64,000 bases of DNA from CALGDE01 sp964655355. Its GTDB lineage: Bacteria > Cyanobacteriota > Cyanobacteriia > CACIAM-69d. How positions within the stretch are numbered: position 1 is the stretch's first letter; the number at the start of each line of letters is the position of its first letter. Positions 8,030 to 17,012 of this stretch are shown in pieces. Below the pieces are notes generated by a model. That model was not told where the DNA came from. It ran no database searches and was given only the letters and a program-made list of their open reading frames with translations. The position numbers were made by a program, and so were the translations under genes. The stretch spans positions 133,216 through 197,215 of the forward strand of contig CAZZMD010000001.1 in assembly GCA_964655355.1 (NCBI GenBank), read 5' to 3'.

Positions 8030-9271
8030 TTAGACAGCGGCAGGTGCCTGCATATCGTACCGGATGCCTGCTTTTTCCAATCGCTGGAGCGCTTCCCCCA
8101 GGCGATCGCAATCGGCAATCAAACTCACCCGCACATACCCTTCGCCGCCTTCCCCAAAGGCATTCCCCGGAGTCATGACTACGCCCGTCTGTTCCAACAC
8201 CGAGAGGGCAAAATCCGTCGATCCCATCCCCTCCGGACAGGGCACCCAGAGATACATGGTGGCGCGGGTCTTAGGCACCGTCCAGCCCAACTTGGCAAAG
8301 CCTTCGATCAAAAAATCCCGACGGGTACGATAGCGATTTTGCACCTCCGTCAAATAGGTGTCGGGCAAAGATAAAGCTGTTTCCGCCGCCGTTTGCAGCG
8401 CAGAAAATAGCCCATAATCCAGATTCGTTTTTAAAGTGCGCAACCCTTGAATAATCTGGCGATTACCCACCACAAACCCCACGCGCCAGCCCGCCATATT
8501 ATATGTCTTTGAGAGGGTGTGGAATTCTACGCCGATGTCCTTACCGCCGGGGATTTCCAGCAGGCTGGTGGGCTGATACCCGTCAAAGGCTAACTCCGCA
8601 TAGCAAAGGTCGTGGACCAGCATAATTTCATAATGCTGGGCGAATTTCACCGCCTCCTCGAAAAATTCCCGAGGCGCCGTCGCAGCGGTGGGATTACTAG
8701 GGTAATTGAAATAAAGAATCTTGGCGCGGCGAGCCACATCCTCCGGAATTTCAGAGAAATCAATCAGCCAATCTTTCTCAGCGCTCAGCTTCAAGCTATG
8801 GACCTTTGCCCCCGCAATCAGCGGCCCCCGAAAGTGAGCCGGATAAGCCGGACTGGGCACCAAGACCGTATCGCCGGGATTTAAATAGGCGATCGCCAAG
8901 TGAGCCAAGCCTTCCTTAGAGCCCAGCAAAGGTAAAGCCTCATTATTGGCATCTAACCCGACCCCATAGCGGCGGTGATACCAATCGGTGATGGCTTTCC
9001 GAAAATTGGCCGTCCCCTCAAAGGGCGGATAACCATGGTTACTGGCGTCAGCGAGGGCAGCCTGGGCCGCCTCAATCACCGGCGCAGGGGTCGGTCCATC
9101 GGGATTGCCCATGCCCAGATCGATCAGGTCCAACCCCTGTTCCCGCGCCTTCGCCTTCAACTCATCCAACCGGGCAAACACATAGGGCGGCAACACCCGC
9201 ACGCGGTCGGCAGTCTCGAACTTTACCGTCTTGGGGGATGTCGTCGGGGGCATCGTCGGGGGCACCGTCAT
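8030..9271 (-). CDS. PLP-dependent class I/II aminotransferase (AlaC/YfdZ-like)
   Basis: A 413-residue fold-type I aminotransferase. The Schiff-base lysine is in TLSKTYNMAGWRVGF, and the phosphate- and carboxylate-binding context is typical (NYPSNPTAA, MVHDLCYAELAF). The family includes glutamate-pyruvate aminotransferase AlaC and diaminopimelate-aminotransferase relatives. The true DapL is encoded separately at 58834-60078, so this copy is more likely an alanine- or aspartate-type enzyme. The ATG overlaps the stop of the upstream dehydrogenase gene by four bases (ATGA, 9268-9271), implying translational coupling. Its first 12 codons (MTVPPTMPPTTS) arise from a 12-bp tandem repeat at 9241-9264 and lie outside the usual family start, so the extension is probably recent. 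Confidence 0.82.
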   Translation of the reverse strand: MTVPPTMPPTTSPKTVKFETADRVRVLPPYVFARLDELKAKAREQGLDLIDLGMGNPDGPTPAPVIEAAQAALADASNHGYPPFEGTANFRKAITDWYHRRYGVGLDANNEALPLLGSKEGLAHLAIAYLNPGDTVLVPSPAYPAHFRGPLIAGAKVHSLKLSAEKDWLIDFSEIPEDVARRAKILYFNYPSNPTAATAPREFFEEAVKFAQHYEIMLVHDLCYAELAFDGYQPTSLLEIPGGKDIGVEFHTLSKTYNMAGWRVGFVVGNRQIIQGLRTLKTNLDYGLFSALQTAAETALSLPDTYLTEVQNRYRTRRDFLIEGFAKLGWTVPKTRATMYLWVPCPEGMGSTDFALSVLEQTGVVMTPGNAFGEGGEGYVRVSLIADCDRLGEALQRLEKAGIRYDMQAPAAV

Positions 9272-10524
9272 AGGGTTATCTCCTGGGGCTGGCGATCGCT
9301 ATCGGCATTGGCAGAATTAACAGGAACAGAATCGAGGGAGGCAGTGGGTCGGGTCGGCGCAGTGGTAGACACCATCGCCGCCATCACCAAGGGCGTGGAA
9401 ACGGGGAACGGCAAATGGTGAATATCAGATCGCTCATGGCAGGCAAACTCGGCCGCCGCTTCCAAATCTCGCAAAGTAATTGCCCCCATCCCCAATTCCG
9501 CCAAGGTCGTGGGGAGCTGAATCGCCCGGTAAAACTCTAGCAGTTGCTGCCGCGCCGTCGCCGCCAACTGGCTCCCCTGCACCATTTCCTCTAACCGCAG
9601 TTGCACCAAAATGCCATAGACCACCTTTTCCCCGTGCAAAGTACCGTGACTAGCGGGAATTTGCGTTAGGCCGTTATGGACCGCATGGGCAGCCACGGTG
9701 CGACATTGGGCCCCACCGACCCCGCCAATCACCCCCGCCATCAACACCGACGCATCCACCACATTGCGCCAGCGATCGCCGCCAATATGATCCAACGCAT
9801 CAATGGAATTTTGCAGCAATAAATCCCGCAACACCCGAGCCTGCTGCACCGCCGACACGATCAGAGTTTCCTGGGAATCGCCGCTGCTAACCGACGCCTC
9901 ATACCACTTCGCCAAAGCATCCCCAATCCCCGCCGCCAACATCCGATTGGGAGCCGTCGCCACCAGGTCGTAATCCAAAATCAATAAATCGGGGCACTGA
10001 TTCAGGGGCACATCGTAGAGAAACGCCCCCTCATCGGAATACACATTCGACAACGCCGTCCACGCCGCACAGGTGGCTCCCGTCGTCGGCACCGTCACCA
10101 CCGGAATATTGCACTGATGGGCCAACAACTTCGCGGTATCCAGCGCCTTACCGCCCCCAAGACCGATCACAACATCCGCCCGGTGCTCAGCCGCGATCGC
10201 CCTCAACCGCTCCAACACCGCCTCACTACACTCCGAAGCTGCATCAGCGATCCGGGTCTCAAAACCTTGCAACGCCTGATCCAAACTATCCCGAGCCGCC
10301 GCGATCGCCCGATCTCCGCCCACCACCACCGGACGGGATCCCAACCGCGCCAATGCGATCGCCGCTTGTGCCAACACGCCCGCGCCACGCACCACGCGAC
10401 CGGGGGCGATCGCCAAGGCCGCCGAGAACGCTGCCGCGGGGGACGGGTCAACGGCGTAGGGCGGTGAGTCTATCGGACCTATGGGCGAATTTATGGGCGG
10501 ACGGGAAGCGGAGAGATCTGCCAT
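9268..10524 (-). CDS. Iron-containing alcohol dehydrogenase family (glycerol-dehydrogenase-like)
   Basis: The 418-residue protein shows the NAD-binding GLGGGKALDTAKLLA and the family signature VPTTGATCAAWTALSNVY. Its metal ligands are Asp in AGIGDALAKWYEA and His residues in AAHAVHNGL and SHGTLHGEKV, as in GldA-type polyol dehydrogenases. The first 35 residues are a low-complexity extension. The substrate is not predictable; GldA relatives act on glycerol or other short polyols. It is the first gene of a tight cluster with an aminotransferase (4-bp overlap) and a glycosyltransferase, all reading leftward, suggesting a shared pathway, perhaps for an amino-polyol or modified sugar. That pathway is inference. 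Confidence 0.75.
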   Translation of the reverse strand: MADLSASRPPINSPIGPIDSPPYAVDPSPAAAFSAALAIAPGRVVRGAGVLAQAAIALARLGSRPVVVGGDRAIAAARDSLDQALQGFETRIADAASECSEAVLERLRAIAAEHRADVVIGLGGGKALDTAKLLAHQCNIPVVTVPTTGATCAAWTALSNVYSDEGAFLYDVPLNQCPDLLILDYDLVATAPNRMLAAGIGDALAKWYEASVSSGDSQETLIVSAVQQARVLRDLLLQNSIDALDHIGGDRWRNVVDASVLMAGVIGGVGGAQCRTVAAHAVHNGLTQIPASHGTLHGEKVVYGILVQLRLEEMVQGSQLAATARQQLLEFYRAIQLPTTLAELGMGAITLRDLEAAAEFACHERSDIHHLPFPVSTPLVMAAMVSTTAPTRPTASLDSVPVNSANADSDRQPQEITL

Positions 10525-10564
10525 GGAAATCGTAGGAACGTCAGGGTTGCACTGAACTGCCTAA

Positions 10565-10592
10565 AAATTCAATGCTGGAAATTCAATACTGA
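10565..10592. repeat. 14-bp tandem duplication
   Basis: AAATTCAATGCTGG at 10565-10578 is followed directly by the variant AAATTCAATACTGA at 10579-10592. It lies in the 205-bp gap between the dehydrogenase and ycf51 genes, where I see no gene. Confidence 0.85.
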
Positions 10593-10730
10593 TGGATCAC
10601 TCGAGTCTTCAATAAATCCTCAAGTGGTTCAATATCCTACCATTCCCAAAAAATTTCCCGGGGGTTGAACCACCGAGGATTTAACAATCGACCCGAACAA
10701 TCCACCCGAAAGGACCCCTCGAAATAAAAC

Positions 10731-11234
10731 CTATTTCGCGTAAATCGTCACCGTCGGATTTTCGTCGATGCGGCGGTCGAGCGATCGCGAAATTTCCCCC
10801 ACATAGTTCGGCTTGGACACCCCCGGCTCCACATGCTCAATGGTGCGCGCCCGAATCACCAGCGGAGCAACAGAACCGCCCAACCGCCCGGGGGAGTAAA
10901 GATCCACCGCCGCCTGCCGCAACGTGGCATCTAGGGTGTCATCGGACAAATCACTCGCCACCGCAATCACCGTTTCCACACTGCCGGTGTCGTACACCAG
11001 GGTGTACCGCGCCGCCCCCTCAATGGAGGGACGCTGGAAAAATGCCAGCCCAAACCCAAGCAGCCCAACGGTCAACACCCCCGTAAACGCCGTGACCCCC
11101 ACCATCCGGAACCGAAATCCCCAGCCAAAAATAAACGCAACGACCGTAAAAATCGCGCAGGCCACATCAAACAGACCTAAATACTTCGCCCCATCCAGGG
11201 AAAGGGCCGTGATATCGAGGGAACTCACATCCAT
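10731..11234 (-). CDS. ycf51: Ycf51 family membrane protein
   Basis: This 167-residue protein resembles the cyanobacterial/plastid Ycf51 (DUF2518) family as I recall it. It has two N-terminal transmembrane helices (about residues 20-38 and 45-65, with the conserved GWGFRFRMVGVTAFTGVLT between and within them). A soluble domain follows, with TLVYDTGSVETVIAVA and VIRARTIEHVEPGVSKPNYVG. The function of Ycf51 is not established; its conservation in oxygenic phototrophs points to a thylakoid or envelope role. It lies 56 bp downstream of the ABC1 kinase gene on the same strand and may be co-transcribed. Confidence 0.78.
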   Translation of the reverse strand: MDVSSLDITALSLDGAKYLGLFDVACAIFTVVAFIFGWGFRFRMVGVTAFTGVLTVGLLGFGLAFFQRPSIEGAARYTLVYDTGSVETVIAVASDLSDDTLDATLRQAAVDLYSPGRLGGSVAPLVIRARTIEHVEPGVSKPNYVGEISRSLDRRIDENPTVTIYAK

Positions 11235-11290
11235 AAGTTGCTACGGGGCTGCAATAGACGCCGAAATAAAAAACAGTTTGAAAAGTCTAT

Positions 11291-12976
11291 CTATTCTTCC
11301 ATTAATCGATCCAACCGTTCCCGCAACTCCAGACGAATTAGGCCCCGAATAAACACAATCCCGCTAACCCCGGCGATCGCGAAGGCAAAAACCGCCCAAT
11401 TCACCAGCCCCCCATTCACCAAAACCGCCCCCACCAACGCCGCAAATCCGCTGATCACCCCATAGAGCAAAGCCTTGATACCCATATTCATCCGCCGAAG
11501 GGCGCGATCGCTCTCCATCGCCTTCACCCGAATTTCCAACTCCCCCTGCATCACCCGTTCTTCCAACCGCAGCACCGTCAACTCCAACGGGCTCGGCTTG
11601 CGAATCTGCTCCGACACAAAAATCGTCGCCTGCTTGGCGATCGCCAATAATCCCTTACTGCCCGCCTCCTTCATGCCCACCCACCGCTTCACAAAGGGTT
11701 TCGCAACAGCAATCAGGTTGTAATTCGGGTCTAATCGCCGGGCAATCCCATCCAGGGTTGTTAGGGATTTGAGGGCATAGGTCATCTGAGCCGGCAACCG
11801 GAAGGGCTGATCCTCAAACAACATGGCAATTTCCCGACGCATCTCGGCAAACTCCTCCACATTCACCGGCCGCTCTGCAAATTTGTCCAGGGTAAACGAC
11901 AACAATCGCCGCACCGGTCGCATATCCGCCACAGGCTCAATAAAGCCCATGGTGATCATCGTTTTAAGAACCGCCTCCGTATCCTTTTTCAACACCGCAA
12001 AAATGGTTTGCACCATCTGCTCCTTCTCGACGGATTCCACCTCCACCGCCATCCCAAAATCATAGAAAATCAACTCCCCATCCGGCGTCACTGCCAAATT
12101 CCCCGGGTGCGGATCCGCATGGAAAAACCCATCTTGCAAAAACTGTTTGAGGTAACAGCAAATCCCCAACTGATTCAGGGCTTTAACATCCACCCCCATC
12201 GCTTCCAGAGTCGAAACATCATCAATTTTGGTCCCCGATAAATACTCCATCACCAACACTTTGGAGGTGGTGTAGGGCCAATAAATTTTGGGAACAATAA
12301 TCCCTTCAAAGTCCTTGAAATTATCTCGAAATCGCTCCGCATTTTCGGCTTCTTGCAGATAATCAATTTCCCGAAATAAAATCCGGAAAAATTCATCATA
12401 AATCCCCTGTAAATCGTAGTTTTTTGTCCAAGGGAATCGATTATCGCAAAAGCCAATTAACTGCTGAATCACCTTAGAATCCAGCTTAATTAACGGCTCT
12501 AACCCCGGCCGTTGCACCTTTACAACCACCTCTTCACCGTTCGGCAACATCGCCCGGTGCACCTGACCCAAACTCGCCGCCGCGATCGGCTGAGGATCAA
12601 ACCGTTGGAATAATTCGCCAATATGCTGCCCTAGCTCCTGCTCCACCCGGGCGATCGCCTCGGAGGAACTAAAAGGCGGCACCGCATCCTGAAGCTCACT
12701 CAGGGCATTGGTATACACCGGCGGCAACAAATCCGGCCGCGTCGACAACGCCTGCCCCACCTTAATAAACGCCGGTCCCAGTTCAATTAATTTCTGACAC
12801 AGCCACCGGGCCCGCTTTTCATGCCGCGCTTGACGCCGCGATCGCCCCAGCAGCGCATCCATCCCCAGCCCCGTAAAAAAGGTCGCAAACGCCCTGAACA
12901 CACTGATTTGTCGAGAGATCAACGAATATCGCGATCGCTGCCAGGTAGGTTGAATTAAAGATTGCCGAGCCAACAT
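11291..12976 (-). CDS. ABC1/UbiB/AarF family atypical kinase
   Basis: At 561 residues this is a normal-length ABC1 family member. Motifs in order: the KxGQ region (ELGPAFIKVGQALSTRPDLLP), Ala-rich nucleotide loop (IAAASLGQVHRAML), the lysine VVVKVQRPGLE, the hinge VMEYLSGTKIDD, the catalytic loop FFHADPHPGNLAV and the metal-binding YDFGMAVEV. Two hydrophobic helices near the C-terminus (about residues 495-540) should anchor it in the membrane. Relatives support ubiquinone/plastoquinone or tocopherol metabolism in membranes and plastoglobules. Cyanobacteria carry several paralogs, so the precise role is open. Confidence 0.9.
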   Translation of the reverse strand: MLARQSLIQPTWQRSRYSLISRQISVFRAFATFFTGLGMDALLGRSRRQARHEKRARWLCQKLIELGPAFIKVGQALSTRPDLLPPVYTNALSELQDAVPPFSSSEAIARVEQELGQHIGELFQRFDPQPIAAASLGQVHRAMLPNGEEVVVKVQRPGLEPLIKLDSKVIQQLIGFCDNRFPWTKNYDLQGIYDEFFRILFREIDYLQEAENAERFRDNFKDFEGIIVPKIYWPYTTSKVLVMEYLSGTKIDDVSTLEAMGVDVKALNQLGICCYLKQFLQDGFFHADPHPGNLAVTPDGELIFYDFGMAVEVESVEKEQMVQTIFAVLKKDTEAVLKTMITMGFIEPVADMRPVRRLLSFTLDKFAERPVNVEEFAEMRREIAMLFEDQPFRLPAQMTYALKSLTTLDGIARRLDPNYNLIAVAKPFVKRWVGMKEAGSKGLLAIAKQATIFVSEQIRKPSPLELTVLRLEERVMQGELEIRVKAMESDRALRRMNMGIKALLYGVISGFAALVGAVLVNGGLVNWAVFAFAIAGVSGIVFIRGLIRLELRERLDRLMEE

Positions 12977-13410
12977 GCACCAGGAAGCGAAAAATCACTA
13001 AGGGGAGGGGATGGACTGTCGCCCGCGTAATCGCCGAATCAGGGACCAATCAGGGCCAAGTCAAGGTTGACCAATGCCAACGCTGACTTGGTCATAGTGT
13101 ACGGGATTTCCGGAGCAAGCGGTGTTCCCAGTCCCACCGCTCCAATAGGATTCGGACATGGGATTCAGGCATAGATTCGGATGGCGCTTTCCCTAGGAAT
13201 TTTTAGCAATTTCCCCGGTGGATGATGTCTGCAGATTCAACTTTTACAATGTGCGATGATAAATAGTTAGGCCAAAGCCATCAGTAAGCATAGACGTAGT
13301 CTAAAAAACCAGTCCGCTTGATCCAGCTTCCTCCACCAGCAAAATCGTCTTCATTGCCACCTGCGGCCCCGCCAATCCCATGTAGTACAGCGCCCCAATC
13401 CCCCATCGGT
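12977..13410. other. Divergent intergenic region, no gene seen
   Basis: 434 bp between the divergently transcribed ABC1 kinase and HTH/GrpE-like genes. It should hold both promoters. I see no convincing open frame, RNA gene or strong hairpin; promoter elements could not be assigned with confidence. Confidence 0.6.
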
Positions 13411-14112
13411 ATGGACAAGTCCGATCACGGCCAATCTCGAATCAAACAGTGGATGACCCAAGTGGGCTGCCGCAGTTGGCGCGCCCTAGCGGAGCGATCG
13501 GGGGTCTCTCTCTACCAAATTCGTCAGCTTCGCCAGGGGGAAGTGGCCCGGATGCGTTTGGAGACTTTGGGACAGTTGGCCGAAGCACTTTCCGTGAGCA
13601 CCGTTGACCTACTTGCAGCCGTCACAGAAACCCCTCCCACCGCCGAGAACGGGGAAGAGCCCAGCGCCGCCGACCCCGGGGCCACGTCCGGCAGTTTGGT
13701 GGACAGCGCCCGAGAGTTAGCCACCATCCAGCAGGAATATGAGCGCCTACAGACGGAATTACAAAACAACCAAGAGGAGCTGTGGGAAGGCTTCCAGAAA
13801 GATAGCTTAGTCATCCTGGAGCCGTGGCTACTGAGCTGGTACAAAGCCGTAGAAGCCGTGCAAAAAAATCCACAGATTCCCGCCACCCGCCTGCTGCTGC
13901 TGCTACGCCCCCTGGATGAATTATTGAGCCATTGGACCGTGGTCAAAATTGCCCCCATCGGCGAAGAAGTGGTCTTCGATCCCCAGTGGCATAAGGTCGT
14001 GCAGGGCAGGGCAGAACCGGGCGATCGCGTCACAGTGGTCATGCCAGGATTCCGCCATCAGGAGCGACTACTCCATCGCGCCCACGTCAAACCCGTCAAT
14101 CTATTTGAGTAG
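13411..14112 (+). CDS. HTH domain protein with GrpE-like C-terminus
   Basis: The 233-residue protein starts with an XRE-like helix-turn-helix (about residues 20-70: SWRALAERSGVSLYQIRQLR, then LETLGQLAEALSVSTVDLL). A linker is followed by a coiled coil (about 100-135, IQQEYERLQTELQNNQEEL) and a compact beta-rich end (VVKIAPIGEEVVFDPQWHKV, AEPGDRVTVVMPGF). The coiled-coil plus beta end resembles GrpE, the nucleotide exchange factor of DnaK. Start: the frame is open from a TTG at 13318, but ATG 13411 starts just before the HTH and was chosen. Similar HTH-GrpE proteins occur in cyanobacteria, as I recall, without known function. A J-domain protein lies 2.1 kb downstream on the other strand; whether they cooperate is unknown. 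Confidence 0.7.
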   Translation: MDKSDHGQSRIKQWMTQVGCRSWRALAERSGVSLYQIRQLRQGEVARMRLETLGQLAEALSVSTVDLLAAVTETPPTAENGEEPSAADPGATSGSLVDSARELATIQQEYERLQTELQNNQEELWEGFQKDSLVILEPWLLSWYKAVEAVQKNPQIPATRLLLLLRPLDELLSHWTVVKIAPIGEEVVFDPQWHKVVQGRAEPGDRVTVVMPGFRHQERLLHRAHVKPVNLFE

Positions 14113-14149
14113 GATGCGAGTCGGATTTGAGCGAGACAAGAGCGATTTA

Positions 14150-15160
14150 TCACCGCGCCGCCGTCGGATCCAACCACAGCAACAGCTCATCCAACAGACG
14201 ATTGAGATCCCGATAAACCACCTCATCCTTCACCCACTGCCCGATCGCATTCAGGGGACTATTGCGCAGGGAATCATTCAGGCGATCGCCCAGCCCCGGC
14301 ATCCCCAACCCCGACATCATCGACGGCGACAATTCCATCTCTTGCCCAATAGGCGTCAAATGATTGCCCGCCAGCAGTTGAATATTGCTCAAATTGCCAA
14401 ATCGCCGCGAAAAAATGGAATAGAGTTCGCGCGATTGATCCAGCTCATCGGTTTTGAATTTCACCAGCAAATTCCGACGAATATGATATTTCTCCTCGAT
14501 TAACTGGAACGTCTCATCGGGCGTCGGATCAAACTCCAAATTATTTGCCATACCGCTAAAACTACGGTTCAGCCGTTGCCCCTCCTCCCGGCGATCGCCC
14601 AGCCACCGATTCACCGAATCATTAATCGAGCGACTCACCGATCGCCCCAAATTCCCCGGCAATTTTACGTCAATGCCATTCTTCAACCCATCCTGAACAT
14701 TCCGCTCCAAATCCGCCACCATCGGCGACAGCTTATCCATCAGCGGCACCGCCCGCGTCGCCGGAAAATTATTAAACGACACCAACAAATTACCCGCCCG
14801 CTTCACGGACATGGCGCTGCCCAGCAACAAATGCACCTTGCAGCCCATACTGTGCCCCAGCCCATAAACTGGCAAACTCTGCCGCCGTAACTGCCCCGTC
14901 CGATACAGGCGATCGCGGGTCCGCTCAAACGCCATAAACACATCCCGCGCGATCGCCCAATGGTCAAACGTATTCACAAACGGCGTCGCAATAATGGCAT
15001 ACCCCCGGTCCGCCAAATGCTCCAGCAGCCAGCGATAGGTCAACTGAGGCGCCGCCGCAATAAACGCCCCCCCCAGAAAATGGATCAACGCGATCGGTCG
15101 AGGGGGCAACAACACCCAATTACCATCGATTTCTTGCCAAGCGATCGCAGATGATGCCAT
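14150..15160 (-). CDS. DUF1350 family alpha/beta-hydrolase-like protein
   Basis: The 336-residue protein matches the cyanobacterial/plastid DUF1350 family. It shows IHFLGGAFIAAAPQLTYRWL near the N-terminus, then ATPFVNTFDHWAIA and a nucleophile-elbow-like GLGHSMGCKVHLL (GHSMG around residue 107-111), all consistent with an alpha/beta hydrolase. The substrate is unknown. The ATG at 15160 fits the family start. A 93-bp near-copy of part of this gene (14938-15031) lies at 16920-17012 in the same orientation, so a second copy once existed on the other side of the HNH/J-domain gene pair. Confidence 0.82.
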   Translation of the reverse strand: MASSAIAWQEIDGNWVLLPPRPIALIHFLGGAFIAAAPQLTYRWLLEHLADRGYAIIATPFVNTFDHWAIARDVFMAFERTRDRLYRTGQLRRQSLPVYGLGHSMGCKVHLLLGSAMSVKRAGNLLVSFNNFPATRAVPLMDKLSPMVADLERNVQDGLKNGIDVKLPGNLGRSVSRSINDSVNRWLGDRREEGQRLNRSFSGMANNLEFDPTPDETFQLIEEKYHIRRNLLVKFKTDELDQSRELYSIFSRRFGNLSNIQLLAGNHLTPIGQEMELSPSMMSGLGMPGLGDRLNDSLRNSPLNAIGQWVKDEVVYRDLNRLLDELLLWLDPTAAR

Positions 15161-15214
15161 GGGAAAAAGGAAAAATTGACCACGTGGATCCCCATGGTAG
15201 CGGAGAGCCTTCCC

Positions 15215-16240
15215 CTATTGTAGATACCCAGCCAACGCCTTCTTAGACTTCGCCAATCGTCCCTTCACCTTCATCATCCACTCGTAGTTCTTATCCTCAC
15301 TAATATCATCAAATAAAGAACTTGAGAACTCTTCAAGGTAGGCTTCAAAATCAGCCAAAGTGCACCCCTTAACAGGACCTCCCATCCACTTATGAAAATC
15401 AGTGTGAACATCAGAGGCGATCGCAATTAAATTAGCTTCCACATCTGCCAGATCAGGGTAAGTCTTCTTGTCATAGAGATGATGCACCTCCAAATCAAAC
15501 TTGTGAACGCTTTGCTTACGATTCGTTGCCTGACAACGCCCTTTAGCAGCCTTCTTAACCCGATTCATCGCCTTAGCAATTCTTTTCTCACGCTCTGCCA
15601 CTTGCTTCTCGATATACCCCAAAGCCTTGGGCGCGTAGACAGACACAACCTCGGCCCAAGCCCTTCGATGCTTGTGCGTGAATCGCACACTCAACTGCTT
15701 ACCAATCGATGCCAACCCTGAGCCACTGAAATATCGTTCATTAGTGTCTGACTCGTGAAAGTCATATCCTATGCGAGGAGGCTCAATTTCAGTATTTTCA
15801 TTTTGGACCAGCTCTTTAAAGGTCCGATTAAGAACATCTTGACGCCGCCCCAAGCCAATAATATGGCGACAGCTTCTGGGGTGCAGAAAAGCACGCCCCC
15901 CCTCAAAAATAATTTGCCCAGGTCTTGCGACAACTTCCTCAATTCGCTTCGATACCATTAAGCCCTTCAGCTGCTTATCTTTTTGCAAAAACCAGCGTTT
16001 GAAATTGGCAAAGAAGCTCCTGTTCTGCTGATTCTCTTCTAAATAATTACAGATCTCAACAGCCCCCTCATAACTAAAAATGCGCGCTTTGTAAGCGCCC
16101 CACTTAAAGTGAAGCCCCTCAGCTAGCTCCCAATCATCATCAGGATCTGAATCAAAAAATTCACAGATTTCGTACAGTTTTTCCTCCTTGATATCTAGAG
16201 CTTTGGCAAGCTCCTTAGAGGTTATATTGCACTTCGCCAC
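15215..16240 (-). CDS. HNH endonuclease-like protein
   Basis: A 341-residue protein starting at GTG 16240, preceded by a good ribosome-binding site (AAGGAGAGG) that overlaps the stop of the J-domain gene 15 bp upstream. The C-terminal region (about 234-288) looks like an HNH nuclease: GRCQATNRK, then FDLEVHHLYDKKTYPDL with the His pair, a conserved Asn in EANLIAIASDVH, and a final His in TDFHKW. The N-terminal 70 residues look like a helical DNA-binding module (ITSKELAKALDIKEEKLYEI). The middle (about 105-140) contains RAFLHPRSCRHIIGLGRRQD, which I do not recognise. The sequence is AT-richer than neighbours with almost no HIP1 sites. It could act in defence, in a mobile element or in DNA repair. 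Nuclease fold likely; role unknown. Confidence 0.65.
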   Translation of the reverse strand: MAKCNITSKELAKALDIKEEKLYEICEFFDSDPDDDWELAEGLHFKWGAYKARIFSYEGAVEICNYLEENQQNRSFFANFKRWFLQKDKQLKGLMVSKRIEEVVARPGQIIFEGGRAFLHPRSCRHIIGLGRRQDVLNRTFKELVQNENTEIEPPRIGYDFHESDTNERYFSGSGLASIGKQLSVRFTHKHRRAWAEVVSVYAPKALGYIEKQVAEREKRIAKAMNRVKKAAKGRCQATNRKQSVHKFDLEVHHLYDKKTYPDLADVEANLIAIASDVHTDFHKWMGGPVKGCTLADFEAYLEEFSSSLFDDISEDKNYEWMMKVKGRLAKSKKALAGYLQ

Positions 16241-16255
16241 GTCTATTGCCTCTCC

Positions 16256-16813
16256 TTAATATGCCGCCAAGAGGCTGTCACGCATCTCCTTCAACCGCTC
16301 GAACACCTCCGCCTTACCCCCCACATCCGGGTGATGAACCTTCGCCAGTGCATTAAACGCACTCTTGATATCATCCGCCGTCGCCGTTTTGGGGCTCAGG
16401 TCAAACACCTTCCAAGGCAAGAAATTCCTCAGCACATCAACACCATTGATTGCATTACCCCCAATGGCATCACGCTCGCTATCCGGGAGTCCCACAAACT
16501 TTCGATACGCTTTCAGCCAAGCCGCCTTAGTCGTCATCCGTAGCTTCTGATCTTTCACAAATAACGTAAAACTGGTTTCCTTCTTCAGCTGTTGATAAGA
16601 CGAGCACCCAAACGATTCAATAACCGCAGCCTTCAACTCCTTCATGCTCGGCTCGACCGCCTTAAAGGGCTGTCCATTCACAAACTCTGCGAACTCAAGT
16701 AACACCTGTTCGTCATAGCCATGTTCCTGAGCCAGATCTCGAATCTTTGCTCGCACCTTATTAATATTGGGGCGGCGAACACGTTTTGACTTTGATGCTA
16801 CTTTGCCAGCCAT
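16256..16813 (-). CDS. J-domain protein with unknown N-terminal domain
   Basis: The 185-residue protein ends with a C-terminal J domain (about 132-185): the HPD tripeptide that stimulates DnaK ATPase is present at residues 161-163 (LAKVHHPDVGG). The first 130 residues are basic at the start (KVASKSKRVRRPN) and then mostly helical with no domain I recognise. ATG 16813 was chosen over a TTG five codons upstream. It is the first gene of a two-gene operon with the HNH-like gene 15 bp downstream. J domains elsewhere recruit Hsp70 to specific clients, so this one might help fold, load or disassemble its nuclease partner; that is inference. GC is lower than in flanking genes. Confidence 0.7.
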   Translation of the reverse strand: MAGKVASKSKRVRRPNINKVRAKIRDLAQEHGYDEQVLLEFAEFVNGQPFKAVEPSMKELKAAVIESFGCSSYQQLKKETSFTLFVKDQKLRMTTKAAWLKAYRKFVGLPDSERDAIGGNAINGVDVLRNFLPWKVFDLSPKTATADDIKSAFNALAKVHHPDVGGKAEVFERLKEMRDSLLAAY

Positions 16814-16919
16814 AGTCGTCCTGAGCAAGTTGATTCGCTACTCGCTCATTATAAACTCACTTGATCGAGTTTATAAATGTAATTCCACAGAATTCATACC
16901 CTTATGAAGCCCGGAATGG

Positions 16920-17012
16920 ACACATCCCGCGCGATCGCCCCATGGTCAAACGTATTGGCCCAAGGCGTCACCACAATCCCATCTCCCTGATCCGCCAAAT
17001 GCTCCCACACCC
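16920..17012 (-). pseudogene. Fragment of a second DUF1350 gene
   Basis: On the minus strand this stretch encodes EHLADQGDGIVVTPWANTFD followed by HGAIARDV. It matches residues of the intact gene (EHLADRGYAIIATPFVNTFD, HWAIARDV) at 14938-15031. The DNA is nearly identical over its first 38 bases and then diverges, so the copy is not brand new. Homology ends at the inverted repeat on one side and near 16920 on the other. No start, stop or remaining domain is present. It is a clear gene remnant. Confidence 0.85.
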
